From NCBI GenBank assembly GCA_965367295.1, contig CBDUHN010000007.1:23926-87925 (forward strand): a DNA stretch of 64,000 nt, in the 5' to 3' direction. Every line of letters begins with the position of its first letter. Position 1 is the first letter of the stretch. The notes below the pieces were generated by a model. The model was not told the origin of the DNA. It was given only the letters and a program-made list of their open reading frames with translations, and made no database searches. This DNA comes from JAIVHA01 sp965367295. Lineage in GTDB: Bacteria > Pseudomonadota > Gammaproteobacteria > DSM-19610. Made by a program: the position numbers and the translations under genes. Shown piece after piece: positions 1-8,284 of this stretch.

Positions 1-1554
1 TATCGCCGCGAGGTGACTGGCAATATCTACGAATCATATCCCGTCATTCCGATTCTGATTGCCATTGGGGTGATATCCATCGGACTGGTCTGGAGCCTCA
101 GGGGCCGGATTCGCGAAATACTTTCCCAGGCCAGCGAATGGCACCGCCGTATGGCTGCGGCCGCCCTGATGCTGACGATCCCGGTCATGGCCTATACGGT
201 GATCCCGGATAACCTTATGGAGGTCTCCAAAAACCGTTACCTGAATGAACTGTCCGGCAATGGCCTGTACCAGTTCTTCCATGCCTTCAACAACAACGAG
301 CTGGATTACCGCACCTTCTACGCCCTGCGCTCTGAACCGGAAATGTCGGCACGCCTCAAGCAGTTGGTGATCCAGCCTGGCGAACAGCCACTGAGTGATG
401 CCCCCTTCGACCTGCGGCGGACCGTGCTGTCCAGCGCTCCGGAGCAACACCTGAATGTCATGCTGGTGGTGGTGGAGAGCCTGAGCGCCTCGTACCTGGG
501 TGTGTTCGGCAATGAGGATCAGCTGACCCCGAATCTCGATCGGCTCGCCGGGGAAGGCATGTTGTTCACCCGGCTGTACGCCACCGGCACCCGTACCGTG
601 CGTGGCCTGGAAGCGATTTCCCTGTCCATCCCGCCGACCCCGGGGCGCTCTATCGTCAAGCGACCGGATAACGCCGAGCTGTTCAATATCGGGACTCCGT
701 TCCAGGAACATGGCTATGACACCCGGTTCCTGTATGGCGGTTTCGGCTATTTCGATAACATGAACGCCTTTTTTGCCGGCAATGGCTTCCAGGTGGTGGA
801 TCGCAACGACATGACGGATGAGGAGATCCGCTTCGCCAACGTGTGGGGTGTGTCCGATCAGGATTTATTCCAGCGGGCAATCCGGGAAGCGGATGATTCC
901 TATGCCGCAGGTCACCCCTTCATGTCGCTGATCATGACCACATCCAATCACCGTCCCTATACCTATCCCGATGGCGTGATCGATATTCCTTCCGGTAGTG
1001 GTTACCGGGGTGCAGTGAAGTACACGGATTTTGCGATTGGCGAGTTCATCGACAAGGCACGTCAGCATTCCTGGTTCCGCGATACGGTATTTGTCATCGT
1101 GGCGGATCATACCGCCGGGGTGGCGGGCAAGACTTCACTGCCGGTGGATCGCTACCAGATTCCCATGATTGTCTATGCGCCGGAGCATATCCGTCCGCAA
1201 CGGGTCGAGCATCTTGCCAGTCAGATGGATCTGGCGCCGACCCTGTTGAGCCTGTTGCACTTCCAGTACATGAGTGAGTTTTTCGGTTGCGACATCCTGC
1301 ATATGGGCCCGGGCAGGGAGCGTGCCCTGCTGGGCAATTATCAGAAACTGGCGTTACTGCAGGATGATCATCTGACAGTGTTGTCGCCAAAGCAGGAAAT
1401 CGAGGAGATTTTCAATCCGCTGGGAACAGCCAAAACCGTTCCGCTGGGGGTCGATTCTCCCGAGGCTGGTGATGTGGTGGCCTATTACATGGGTGCCGAT
1501 TATGTATACCGGCACCACCTGAATCATTATTCATTGCCGCATCACGGCCCGTAA
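1..1554 (+). CDS. LTA synthase-like sulfatase/phosphoglycerol transferase, 5' end missing
   Basis: This is the C-terminal part of an alkaline-phosphatase-superfamily membrane enzyme of the LTA synthase/OpgB type, which transfers or hydrolyses phosphoglycerol-type groups at the periplasmic face. The frame is open to the first base of the window, so the true start lies upstream and the GTG at 13 is unlikely to be the start. Near the visible N-terminus are hydrophobic segments (IPILIAIGVISIGLVW and a second around AAAALMLTIPVMAYTVI). They are followed by the soluble catalytic domain with VVVESLSASYLG, the TGTRTVRGLEAI stretch that holds the expected catalytic Thr, and the metal site IVADHTAGV. 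The family call is firm; the substrate is not known. Confidence 0.85.
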   Translation, partial: YRREVTGNIYESYPVIPILIAIGVISIGLVWSLRGRIREILSQASEWHRRMAAAALMLTIPVMAYTVIPDNLMEVSKNRYLNELSGNGLYQFFHAFNNNELDYRTFYALRSEPEMSARLKQLVIQPGEQPLSDAPFDLRRTVLSSAPEQHLNVMLVVVESLSASYLGVFGNEDQLTPNLDRLAGEGMLFTRLYATGTRTVRGLEAISLSIPPTPGRSIVKRPDNAELFNIGTPFQEHGYDTRFLYGGFGYFDNMNAFFAGNGFQVVDRNDMTDEEIRFANVWGVSDQDLFQRAIREADDSYAAGHPFMSLIMTTSNHRPYTYPDGVIDIPSGSGYRGAVKYTDFAIGEFIDKARQHSWFRDTVFVIVADHTAGVAGKTSLPVDRYQIPMIVYAPEHIRPQRVEHLASQMDLAPTLLSLLHFQYMSEFFGCDILHMGPGRERALLGNYQKLALLQDDHLTVLSPKQEIEEIFNPLGTAKTVPLGVDSPEAGDVVAYYMGADYVYRHHLNHYSLPHHGP

Positions 1555-1673
1555 GGGCATCCGCAATACCAGGCACGGCCCCCCGTGCGGGTCCGTGTCC
1601 GCCAGGTTGAGCGGTACTGGCGGGGCACGTACAATCGCGACCTGGCCATCACCCAATCAGCCGTTTAAACCGT

Positions 1674-2294
1674 ATGCCCTCATACCTTGCCTTCCAGCAG
1701 GCCGCCACCGAACTGGTGGAGATCGGCCACCTTGCCTACCAGCGTGGCTGGTTGCCCGCGACCAGCGGCAATCTCTCCTGCCGGCTGGGTGATGGTACTG
1801 TTGCCATCACCGTTTCCGGACGCCACAAGGGCCGGCTCAGTCCGGATGACATCATGCGGGTGGATATGAAGGGGCAGGCCATCGATGCGAAGCGGCCGTC
1901 CGCTGAAACACTGCTGCATACCCAGTTATATGGGCGCTTTCCCGAGGTGGGGAGCGTGCTGCACACCCATTCGGTAAACGCTACCGTATTGTCCCGTGCC
2001 GTGGGCGGTGCCCTGCGGTTCGATGATATGGAGTTGCTCAAGGCCTTTCCGGGTATCGATACCCATGAGGTCGAGGTTTCCCTTCCGGTATTTGCCAACG
2101 ATCAGGATATGCGGCGCTTGTCCGCACAGGTGGCCAGCTGGCTCGATGGCGAAGTGACGTTACCCGGTTACCTGATTGCCGGGCATGGTCTGTATAGCTG
2201 GGGCAGCGGCATCGAGGAGGCAACCCGGCATCTCGAGGCCTTCGAATTTTTATTTGAATGTGAACTGGCAATGAGAAGGATCGGCGCATCATGA
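1674..2294 (+). CDS. mtnB: Methylthioribulose-1-phosphate dehydratase
   Basis: This cytoplasmic zinc enzyme of the class II aldolase family dehydrates 5-methylthioribulose 1-phosphate in the methionine salvage pathway. At 206 residues it has the usual family length. The SGNLS motif lies at residues 31-35, the probable acid/base Glu is E78 in SAET, and the zinc histidines are H97 and H99 (LHTHS) with H171 (AGHGLY). It is the first gene of a tight mtnB-mtnD-mtnC operon and overlaps mtnD by 4 bases. The ATG at 1674 places the N-terminus where MtnB proteins normally begin. Confidence 0.93.
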   Translation: MPSYLAFQQAATELVEIGHLAYQRGWLPATSGNLSCRLGDGTVAITVSGRHKGRLSPDDIMRVDMKGQAIDAKRPSAETLLHTQLYGRFPEVGSVLHTHSVNATVLSRAVGGALRFDDMELLKAFPGIDTHEVEVSLPVFANDQDMRRLSAQVASWLDGEVTLPGYLIAGHGLYSWGSGIEEATRHLEAFEFLFECELAMRRIGAS

Positions 2295-2851
2295 GCAGAC
2301 TGACAATCTATTCCGACCAGGATGGATCAGTGGTGCAGCAATATGTTTCCGGTGAGGACATCAGCCGTGAACTGCAAACCATCGGTGTACGCTTCGAACG
2401 CTGGGATGCCGGCACCGAACTGGCGACGGATGCGGACCAGGAAGCGGTACTGGCCGCCTACCGACAGCCGGTGCAGCGCCTGATGGAGGAATATGGTTTC
2501 CAGTCTGCGGATGTAGTGAGCCTCCAGCCGGAGCATCCCGACCGTGAAATGTTCCGCAACAAGTTTCTGGCCGAGCATGTTCATAGCGATTTCGAGGTGC
2601 GCTTTTTTGTTGCCGGTAGCGGCCTGTTTTTCCTGCATGTGGGGCAGCGGGTATTTGCGGTGCTCTGTGAACAGGGGGACCTGATCAGCGTACCCGCCGA
2701 TACCCGTCACTGGTTCGACATGGGCACCGCGCCCAGTTTCAAATGCATCCGCCTGTTCACCACTCCCGAAGGCTGGGTGGCGGATTTCACCGGTGACGAT
2801 ATCGCCAGCCGTTTTCCCAGCATGGATGAATACTGCGGAGCCACTGCGTGA
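2291..2851 (+). CDS. mtnD: Acireductone dioxygenase
   Basis: This cupin metalloenzyme oxidises the acireductone intermediate to 2-keto-4-methylthiobutyrate and formate (Fe form), the last oxidative step of methionine salvage. All four metal ligands of the family are visible: H96 and H98 in EHVHSDFE, E102, and H140 in DTRHWF. The length of 186 residues is normal. The start overlaps the mtnB stop (ATGA), and the stop overlaps the GTG of mtnC, so the three proteins are probably translated in a coupled way. Confidence 0.95.
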   Translation: MSRLTIYSDQDGSVVQQYVSGEDISRELQTIGVRFERWDAGTELATDADQEAVLAAYRQPVQRLMEEYGFQSADVVSLQPEHPDREMFRNKFLAEHVHSDFEVRFFVAGSGLFFLHVGQRVFAVLCEQGDLISVPADTRHWFDMGTAPSFKCIRLFTTPEGWVADFTGDDIASRFPSMDEYCGATA

Positions 2852-3543
2852 TCAAGGCCATCGTCACCGATATCGAGGGCACGACCTCCTCGTTATCCTT
2901 CGTGAAGGATGAGCTTTTCCCCTATGCCCGCCAACGCATCGCCCATTATGTCTGTGAGCATGCCGGGGAACCGCAGGTGATGGTGCAGGTGCAACAGGTG
3001 CGTACCCTGATGGTGGAGGAGCAAGGGCTGGTGGTGGCGGACATCAGCCTGGATCAGGTCGGCCGGCAACTGGAGCGCTGGATCGACGAGGATCGCAAGA
3101 TCACGGCGCTCAAATCCCTGCAGGGAATGATCTGGGAGACAGGGTATCGGAACGGCGACTTTTTCGGTCACCTCTACCCCGATGCCGAAGCGGCACTCCG
3201 CCGCTGGCATGCAGCAGGGATCGCGCTGTATGTGTATTCCTCCGGCTCCATTTATGCGCAGAAGCTGTTGTTTGGCCATACCCGTTACGGTGATCTGACC
3301 CCCTTGTTCAAGGGTTACTTCGATACCACTACCGGCGCCAAACAGGAAGCGGACGCCTATCGCCGTATCGTCGCGACCATCGGCCTTCCGGCACAGGAAA
3401 CACTGTTCCTGTCGGATATCGAGGCGGAACTGGATGCGGCGCGAGCGGCGGGGATGCAGACCTGCTGGCTGGTACGGGAAGGGGTGCTGTCCACGTCGGC
3501 GGCGCATCGACAGGTGCGGGATTTCACTGCTATCAGCCTATAG
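2848..3543 (+). CDS. mtnC: Enolase-phosphatase E1
   Basis: This HAD-superfamily bifunctional enzyme enolises and dephosphorylates the diketone phosphate intermediate to give acireductone, the substrate of the preceding MtnD. The N-terminal HAD motif I is the MtnC form TDIEGTTSS (D8, E10). Motif II is YSSGS and the later acidic motif is LSDIEAELDAA. It has 231 residues. The start is GTG, sharing four bases with the mtnD stop. The remaining pathway genes (mtnA, mtnP or mtnK) are absent here, but an MTA deaminase gene (mtaD) lies at the right end of the window. Confidence 0.94.
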   Translation: MIKAIVTDIEGTTSSLSFVKDELFPYARQRIAHYVCEHAGEPQVMVQVQQVRTLMVEEQGLVVADISLDQVGRQLERWIDEDRKITALKSLQGMIWETGYRNGDFFGHLYPDAEAALRRWHAAGIALYVYSSGSIYAQKLLFGHTRYGDLTPLFKGYFDTTTGAKQEADAYRRIVATIGLPAQETLFLSDIEAELDAARAAGMQTCWLVREGVLSTSAAHRQVRDFTAISL

Positions 3544-4107
3544 GGCGTGGGGGTGCGCCCGTAGGTCCGAATTTATTCAGACAGGGTATTCTCCGGGTAC
3601 AGGTATTGTAATGAACAACAATAAAGCCTGTCGGATAGCACGTTACTAACCATATGATTTATCCATAATCTCAACTGCTTCTGTTGTTCTGAAGTCTGTG
3701 GGGACCAATCAAACTTTCCGAGAGCGCGATCGTATATTCGAGGTTTCTTAAGGTCGGTTATCGGCACAATCGGGGCATTGAGCAATTACTTATAAATTCG
3801 CCTGTTTTACGACAGCAATCGACCCATACCGTCCTCTCGCCAACTGTAAATTATTGTGACGATTAGGCTATGAAAAAAAGACATTTATTATCAAATACTT
3901 TACACCTCAGTAATCGAGGAATTTCTATATATTGGCTATTTGCATGAAAAAATTCGGTATATTAGTTAGCCACTATTACGGCATAAATATTGCTTACACA
4001 TTTAGTATAAACAAGAACACCTAATGATGGCTTAGGTTAGAGAGGGTGTTTATATTTCCTATATTTGCATAGAAATTTATATCAATAACAACCAGAGGAT
4101 TATAAAA
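3544..4107. other. AT-rich intergenic region upstream of the PEP-CTERM gene
   Basis: These 564 bases are markedly richer in A and T than the flanking genes, with runs of A and T around 3840-4090. They begin with one copy of the short palindromic repeat. I found no convincing coding sequence: the open frames here are short and lack a domain or a ribosome binding site. The 3' part must hold the promoter of the gene at 4108, but I cannot fix a -35/-10 pair with confidence. An AGAGG ribosome binding site (about 4093-4097) precedes the 4108 ATG. Confidence 0.5.
3563..3585. repeat. Short palindromic repeat, GTCCGAAT type
   Basis: The core GTCCGAATTTATTCAGAC is an imperfect palindrome (one mismatch) embedded in AGGTCCGA...CAGGG. 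It belongs to the same family as the copies near 4942, 13814, 13930, 37378, 37430, 59015 and 60774. It sits just downstream of the mtn operon. Confidence 0.6.
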
Positions 4108-4674
4108 ATGAGAAAAATCGGCAGGAAAATCGTCAAGGTGGCTTGTATTGCCGTGGCCATTACCGTGTCGGCCAGTACCGGGGCAGCCACGATGGTGAGG
4201 AGTGGTATCACCATGCAGGGAATTACCGAGGTCAATGTTGAGGGTTATGGCCTGTACGATGCGACCTTCAGCAATACCTGGCAGGGCGAGACCTACAGTC
4301 AGGATTTTACCATCGCCGCGACCAATGCATTATTCAATCTGTTTTCGCCCGGGGGGGAATTCCAGCTGACCTACTGGGACGGGACTCCCGAAGTCACGGA
4401 AGGTTGTGAATCCCATCCGAACTGCCAGTGGCTGACACCCTATGAACTTGTCCACTTCTCGTCAGATTCGGTGCATGGGCCAGCATTTGCAAACTGGGCT
4501 ACCGACAGTTACGACACAGTCGTGGCGTCGCTCTACGCGAATCCGCAAACCGACTACACAGGAATAACTCATGTCTCATGGGCGGTCTCCTCGGTGCCGG
4601 TTCCAGCTGCGGTATGGCTATTCGGCTCAGGCCTTATAGGTTTAATCGGTGTTGCAAGACGTAAAAAATCATAA
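4108..4674 (+). CDS. VPxPA-CTERM (PEP-CTERM class) sorting-domain protein
   Basis: This exported protein of 188 residues has a Sec signal peptide (KVACIAVAITVSASTGAA) and a C-terminal exosortase-type sorting signal. The signal consists of VPVPAAVWLFGSG, a hydrophobic helix LIGLIGVA and the basic tail RRKKS. Proteins of this class are cut and processed by an exosortase and reach the cell surface or extracellular matrix. The middle region (residues about 30-160) has no domain I recognise; it contains two cysteines (CESHPNC). No exosortase gene is in the window, so the partner enzyme must lie elsewhere. The gene stands alone in an AT-rich island and ends in a strong terminator. Confidence 0.85.
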   Translation: MRKIGRKIVKVACIAVAITVSASTGAATMVRSGITMQGITEVNVEGYGLYDATFSNTWQGETYSQDFTIAATNALFNLFSPGGEFQLTYWDGTPEVTEGCESHPNCQWLTPYELVHFSSDSVHGPAFANWATDSYDTVVASLYANPQTDYTGITHVSWAVSSVPVPAAVWLFGSGLIGLIGVARRKKS

Positions 4675-4695
4675 CGATTAAATGTTAATCAAACG

Positions 4696-4718
4696 CGGCT
4701 TCTTCGGAAGCCGTTTTT
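4696..4718 (+). terminator. Rho-independent terminator
   Basis: A 7-bp perfect stem, CGGCTTC and GAAGCCG, closes a TTCG tetraloop and is followed directly by TTTTT. It lies 22 bases after the stop of the PEP-CTERM gene. Confidence 0.9.
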
Positions 4719-4941
4719 GTTTGTAGCGAAGGTCGCTTATGCCCGATAGTTGCCGATCAGGAACCATGCTTCGGTGGGAATTCATTTGTTTCCTAATGCC
4801 CACTAACGGCACAAAGCTGTCCTTACTCAGCTGCTAATTCGGATTCAAAATCCGGCTCTCGCAGGGTCTTTGCCCTTAAACAAACTTAGCGTCCGACGGA
4901 TTATATTCCCGCCTGACGGACCTGACTGTTTCTTATCAATT

Positions 4942-4959
4942 GTCCGAATAAATTCGGAC
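4942..4959. repeat. Short palindromic repeat, GTCCGAAT type
   Basis: GTCCGAATAAATTCGGAC is a perfect 8-bp inverted repeat around AA, followed by CTGCAGTTGCC. It is the cleanest copy of the family and lies just past the end of the anti-sigma gene. Confidence 0.75.
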
Positions 4960-4980
4960 CTGCAGTTGCCAACAAGCCGC

Positions 4981-5700
4981 TTATGCCTCGGGCAGATGAT
5001 CCATCTTCACGTAGGTCCAGCCTTCCATGACCCGGTTGACGATGTGATCCACCGCGGTCTGGCCGGCTTCCACTTCCTTGAGTAATTCTGGATTGACACC
5101 CTGGCGGCGCAGGTTGCGAATGGAATTCATACAGGCGAAGAAATGCAGGTTTTTGTAGGTCGCCATCATTTCCATTACCTTGTGCTCGTACGGTGACATG
5201 CCCGGGCGCAACAGATCGAGACCGCCGGCATTGGTGACGACTTCCACCATGGCGTCTCCGGCATGTTCCTTGAGGTAGCTTTCTGCGTAGGCGAGGGTGG
5301 CGGAGAAGCGTTCGGGATCGGATTCGCCTATGTGCAGTATCAGCTTGTTGGGTTGCTGGTGGTCCATCACTGCCGCAGCCTGGCTGCTCCATAGTGGTGC
5401 CGACTTATAACCCAGTATGCCTACGCCGAAGCACAGGGCCAGCACCAGGAATGATGCTGCGACGCCATAGGCCTGTATCCAGCGGTTTTGCACCTGGATG
5501 GCCTTCTGCTGCACGGGCGGTTCGGCACCGGCGAAGGCCAGGCGCACCATTTCCTTGGTACGGCGCAGACGCACAACCCGTTCCTGCAGGCGGCTGTCCT
5601 GCTGCATTGCGACACGGATGGACTGCTGTGTAACGTTATCGAGTTCGCCATCGATAAAGGTGTGCAGTAATTCGTCACTGAATGTTTCGCTGTTACTCAT
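4981..5700 (-). CDS. Membrane anti-sigma factor with periplasmic DsrE-like domain
   Basis: This protein of 239 residues follows an ECF sigma factor after one base and is probably its membrane-bound antagonist. Residues 1-60 look like an anti-sigma domain (SDELLHTFIDGELD) without a zinc-binding HxxxCxxC. One membrane helix spans about 78-98 (AASFLVLALCFGVGILGY). Residues 118-239 form a DsrE/DsrF-like fold on the periplasmic side (NKLILHIGESDPERF) with a single cysteine, C190, in HFFACMNSIRNL. The secreted protein encoded divergently at 6426 has the same fold and cysteine motif. Inference: the DsrE domain senses a sulfur species or binds its secreted relative. The domain boundaries are my estimates. 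Confidence 0.75.
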   Translation of the reverse strand: MSNSETFSDELLHTFIDGELDNVTQQSIRVAMQQDSRLQERVVRLRRTKEMVRLAFAGAEPPVQQKAIQVQNRWIQAYGVAASFLVLALCFGVGILGYKSAPLWSSQAAAVMDHQQPNKLILHIGESDPERFSATLAYAESYLKEHAGDAMVEVVTNAGGLDLLRPGMSPYEHKVMEMMATYKNLHFFACMNSIRNLRRQGVNPELLKEVEAGQTAVDHIVNRVMEGWTYVKMDHLPEA

Positions 5701-5701
5701 C

Positions 5702-6262
5702 TCATTTCACTCTTCGAAGATGACCTTTCTGAAGACCAATTCCCGGCTCCATCTCCTCCAGTGCGGATTGCAGGGCCTTTCTGGCCCGGTGCAGGCGGCT
5801 CATGACCGTGCCGATCGGGATATCCAGAATAGTGGCTACCTCACAATAGGCGAAGCCCTCCAGATCCACCAGGGCAACGACCTGGCGTTGTTCGACGGCC
5901 AGGTCGGCAACGGCACAGCGGACACGGGTGACGATCTCCAGCGAATGGATCGCGGATTCCGTATCCCGCCCATCCTGCTGCAGTTCGTCATCATATTCAC
6001 ACTCATTCCGCCGGCGCCGCAGGTGCTGGCGCCAGGCATTGTTCAAGATGCTGTATAACCAGGCATTTAACCGCTCCTGTTCACGCAGCTGATGACAGCG
6101 CTGGATGGCCATGGTCATGGTCTCCTGCACCAGGTCATCGGCAAGCATCTCACTCCCACACCATGCCAGGGCAACCTTGTAGAGACGAGTACGTGACTCG
6201 GCAATCCGGTTGCGCAGGGCATAACTGCTGCAAAGGCGACCTATTATTTTCATAGTACCCAT
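5702..6262 (-). CDS. ECF-subfamily RNA polymerase sigma factor
   Basis: This is a sigma-70-family extracytoplasmic function factor of about 186 residues. Region 2 is visible as LADDLVQETMTMAIQRC with the following LNAWLYSILNNAWRQHLRRRR. Region 4 is the helix-turn-helix VALVDLEGFAYCEVATILDIPIGTVMSRLHRARKAL (residues about 128-163, cited here in two parts by position). The ATG at 6262 and the ATG at 6253 are both possible starts; neither has a good ribosome binding site. The stop is one base from the anti-sigma ATG, which is typical of a coupled sigma/anti-sigma pair. Confidence 0.9.
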   Translation of the reverse strand: MGTMKIIGRLCSSYALRNRIAESRTRLYKVALAWCGSEMLADDLVQETMTMAIQRCHQLREQERLNAWLYSILNNAWRQHLRRRRNECEYDDELQQDGRDTESAIHSLEIVTRVRCAVADLAVEQRQVVALVDLEGFAYCEVATILDIPIGTVMSRLHRARKALQSALEEMEPGIGLQKGHLRRVK

Positions 6263-6263
6263 C

Positions 6264-6290
6264 TAGATGCAGCATCTGCGGGTTTTATTC
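6264..6290 (-). promoter_or_regulatory. Possible ECF autoregulatory promoter
   Basis: Read on the minus strand, GAATAA (6290-6285), a 16-base spacer and ATCTA (6268-6264) match the spacing and both boxes of the plus-strand candidate at 6338-6365. Transcription would start almost at the sigma start codon, so the ATG at 6253 would be used with a very short leader. This is a pattern match between two sites only. Confidence 0.35.
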
Positions 6291-6337
6291 TCGAATTCCC
6301 AAAAAAAAATCATTTTGGCCAGGGTGCCGGTTGTCCA

Positions 6338-6365
6338 GGAATAATTTCCGGCGAGCGGGACTCTA
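6338..6365 (+). promoter_or_regulatory. Candidate ECF-dependent promoter of the DsrE-porin operon
   Basis: GGAATAA at 6338-6344, a 16-base spacer and CTCTA at 6361-6365 have the geometry of an ECF promoter, about 60 bases before the DsrE-like gene. A related GAATAA-N16-ATCTA lies on the other strand before the sigma gene. The shared arrangement suggests that the adjacent sigma factor recognises both. Confidence 0.45.
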
Positions 6366-6425
6366 CTGGGGCGGACACACCAAGGTGTTCGTTACCGCTG
6401 AATGATCGTAATTCGAGGAGTCATT

Positions 6426-6887
6426 ATGTTGAAAAACCACCCACCGTTGCTGCAATGGTTTCTGGCACTGCTACTGCTCTCCCTGTGCGGGACTGCTGCG
6501 GCTGCCGAGGAATCCGCCGCCAAGCCCTTCGTCCAGAAAAAAATCGTGCTGCAGATCAGTGATCCTGATCCCTTCAAACAGACACTGGTACTGAATGTCG
6601 CCGGAAATATCATCAAGCATTACGGTCCCGATGTCGTGGATATCGAGATCGTGGCATTCGGTCCCGGACTACGTTTGCTGCTGGCGGATAATTCCAATGC
6701 CGATCGTATCGACCGCCTGGCCAATGACAGCGGCGTGCGTTTTGCTGCCTGCGAAAACACCCTCACCAATTTCACCAAACAACTCGGTCATGAACCCGCA
6801 CTGAGCCCGCATGCGACCCATGTATCCGCAGGCGTGGTCCGCATTCTGGATCTGACCGAGCAGGGTTATACGCTGATCAAACCATAA
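6426..6887 (+). CDS. Secreted DsrE-like protein
   Basis: This periplasmic protein of 153 residues has a Sec signal peptide (WFLALLLLSLCGTAAAAEE) followed by a DsrE/DsrF-type domain (KKIVLQISDPDPFKQTLVLN). A single conserved-looking cysteine, C109 in VRFAACENTLTNF, matches C190 of the neighbouring anti-sigma protein. I chose the ATG at 6426 because a GAGGAG ribosome binding site precedes it and it begins the signal peptide. DsrE-fold proteins carry or relay sulfane sulfur, so a periplasmic sulfur-binding or signalling role is likely but not shown. It is followed by a porin gene after 33 bases. Confidence 0.85.
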   Translation: MLKNHPPLLQWFLALLLLSLCGTAAAAEESAAKPFVQKKIVLQISDPDPFKQTLVLNVAGNIIKHYGPDVVDIEIVAFGPGLRLLLADNSNADRIDRLANDSGVRFAACENTLTNFTKQLGHEPALSPHATHVSAGVVRILDLTEQGYTLIKP

Positions 6888-6920
6888 AACATGGCGCAAG
6901 CACACACTGGAGGATTACCT

Positions 6921-8231
6921 ATGCAAGTACTGAATACATTCAAGCTCGGCGCCGTGATGGCGGGCGTTATGATAGCGGGCCAGGCGTCGGCATCCAATTG
7001 GCTGATGCTGCAGGGCACTGAGCCGGCGGGTTCGTCGGAGGTGGCCAAATTGTGGGGCTTCATTCAGCCGGAATACCAGGCCACCGATGGCACTAAACTC
7101 AAGGCCGGCCCCTGGAGCGGTCAGGATGCGATCTTCAACCAGATTGGTCCCGACCTGGATACCGAATCCCAGTTCAATATCCGTCGTGCCCGTATCGGGG
7201 TGCGTGGGGTCGGTTTCCCGCTGGACAGCAACGTGAACTATTTCTTCCTGGCGGAAGCCGGTAATAACGGCATTACCAAGGGTGATGGCGGTGGTGTGAA
7301 GATTACCGATGCCAGCGTGACCTTCAGTCATATTCCGGGGGCGCGGGTGCGCGTGGGGCAGTTCAAGTATCCCGGCTCGGAAGAGGGACTGCAGGCCATC
7401 CATGTCTTTGACTATATCAATTTCACCAATGTGACCAATGGTCTGTTGCTGGAGCGCTATTTTGATGGCGACGGCTCCGATACCCAGTCGGCCAACAGCC
7501 CCAATGGATCGGTCGGCGCCTTCCGTGATGTGGGGGTGCAGGTGTTCGATACCTTCAAGCGCAATGACTGGGAACACAGCTATGCATTGATGGTGGGTAA
7601 CGGCAACGGTATCGCCCGTGGTGATAATGATGACAACAAGGATGTCTATGCATACTGGTCATCGGAAAAGGTCTTCGGCGGCAAGGGCGGGCGTCGTGAG
7701 GGATGGAAGATGTTCATCTGGAGTCAGCAGGGCAAGCGTACCCTGACCCTGCCTACGGAACAGGAGTTCGATCGTGATCGCTGGGGTCTTGGTACCACCC
7801 TGCGCAAGGACAAGTACCGGGCCGCATTCGAGTACATCAAGGCGGACGGCATGATCGTCAACGGTACCGATGGCGGTGCAGTGGCCGGTAGTCGTAATAA
7901 TGCCGATACTGCTACCGCATCCTGGAACGTGGCAACCGATGGTGAAGCCGATGGCTGGTATGCCCATTTCGGGTATGCCGTCACCCCGAAATGGGAACTG
8001 GACCTGCGTTACGACGTCCTCAACCGGGTGACCGATGTGTCCGCGAATGAACGCCAGTTCGATACCTGGACCCTGGGTGCCCAGTACTTCCTCAACAAGA
8101 AGACCCGGGTGATCTTCAACTATGAGATCCGCGATGCGGAAGCACCCAATCTGCCGGGTAGCGCGGTGCCCAACCAGATCCTGGATGGCATCGACAACCG
8201 GGTGGCGCTGCAGGTGCTGGCGATATTCTGA
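6921..8231 (+). CDS. Phosphate-selective porin O/P-type outer-membrane protein
   Basis: This outer-membrane beta-barrel protein of 436 residues has a signal peptide ending near QASAS. The body shows alternating barrel strands, RRARIGVRG as in OprO/OprP-family porins, VRVGQFKYP, and a C-terminal aromatic residue (VLAIF). I chose the ATG at 6921 because GGAGG lies just before it and it starts the signal peptide; the longer frame from 6891 has neither. It is probably cotranscribed with the DsrE-like gene. The transported anion cannot be read from the sequence; phosphate selectivity is only the family name. Confidence 0.88.
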   Translation: MQVLNTFKLGAVMAGVMIAGQASASNWLMLQGTEPAGSSEVAKLWGFIQPEYQATDGTKLKAGPWSGQDAIFNQIGPDLDTESQFNIRRARIGVRGVGFPLDSNVNYFFLAEAGNNGITKGDGGGVKITDASVTFSHIPGARVRVGQFKYPGSEEGLQAIHVFDYINFTNVTNGLLLERYFDGDGSDTQSANSPNGSVGAFRDVGVQVFDTFKRNDWEHSYALMVGNGNGIARGDNDDNKDVYAYWSSEKVFGGKGGRREGWKMFIWSQQGKRTLTLPTEQEFDRDRWGLGTTLRKDKYRAAFEYIKADGMIVNGTDGGAVAGSRNNADTATASWNVATDGEADGWYAHFGYAVTPKWELDLRYDVLNRVTDVSANERQFDTWTLGAQYFLNKKTRVIFNYEIRDAEAPNLPGSAVPNQILDGIDNRVALQVLAIF

Positions 8232-8246
8232 TACGGGTCTGAAAGG

Positions 8247-8280
8247 CCGTCTTCGCCAGGGATGGCGGAGCGGTTTTTTT
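8247..8280 (+). terminator. Rho-independent terminator after the porin
   Basis: A GC-rich hairpin (CCGTCTTCGCC pairing imperfectly with GGCGGAGCGG) is followed by seven T residues at 8274-8280. It ends the DsrE-porin unit and may also serve the convergent small gene at 8285. Confidence 0.85.
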
Positions 8281-8284
8281 CCGC

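Noticed and set aside
3573..3785. 70-codon minus-strand frame in the AT-rich gap
   Set aside because: No ribosome binding site, no recognisable domain, and it overlaps a repeat. It could be a gene fragment, but nothing supports it.
6301..6309. Run of nine A residues between the divergent sigma and DsrE-like genes
   Set aside because: It is outside coding sequence and between the proposed promoters. A phase-variation role is possible but has no support.
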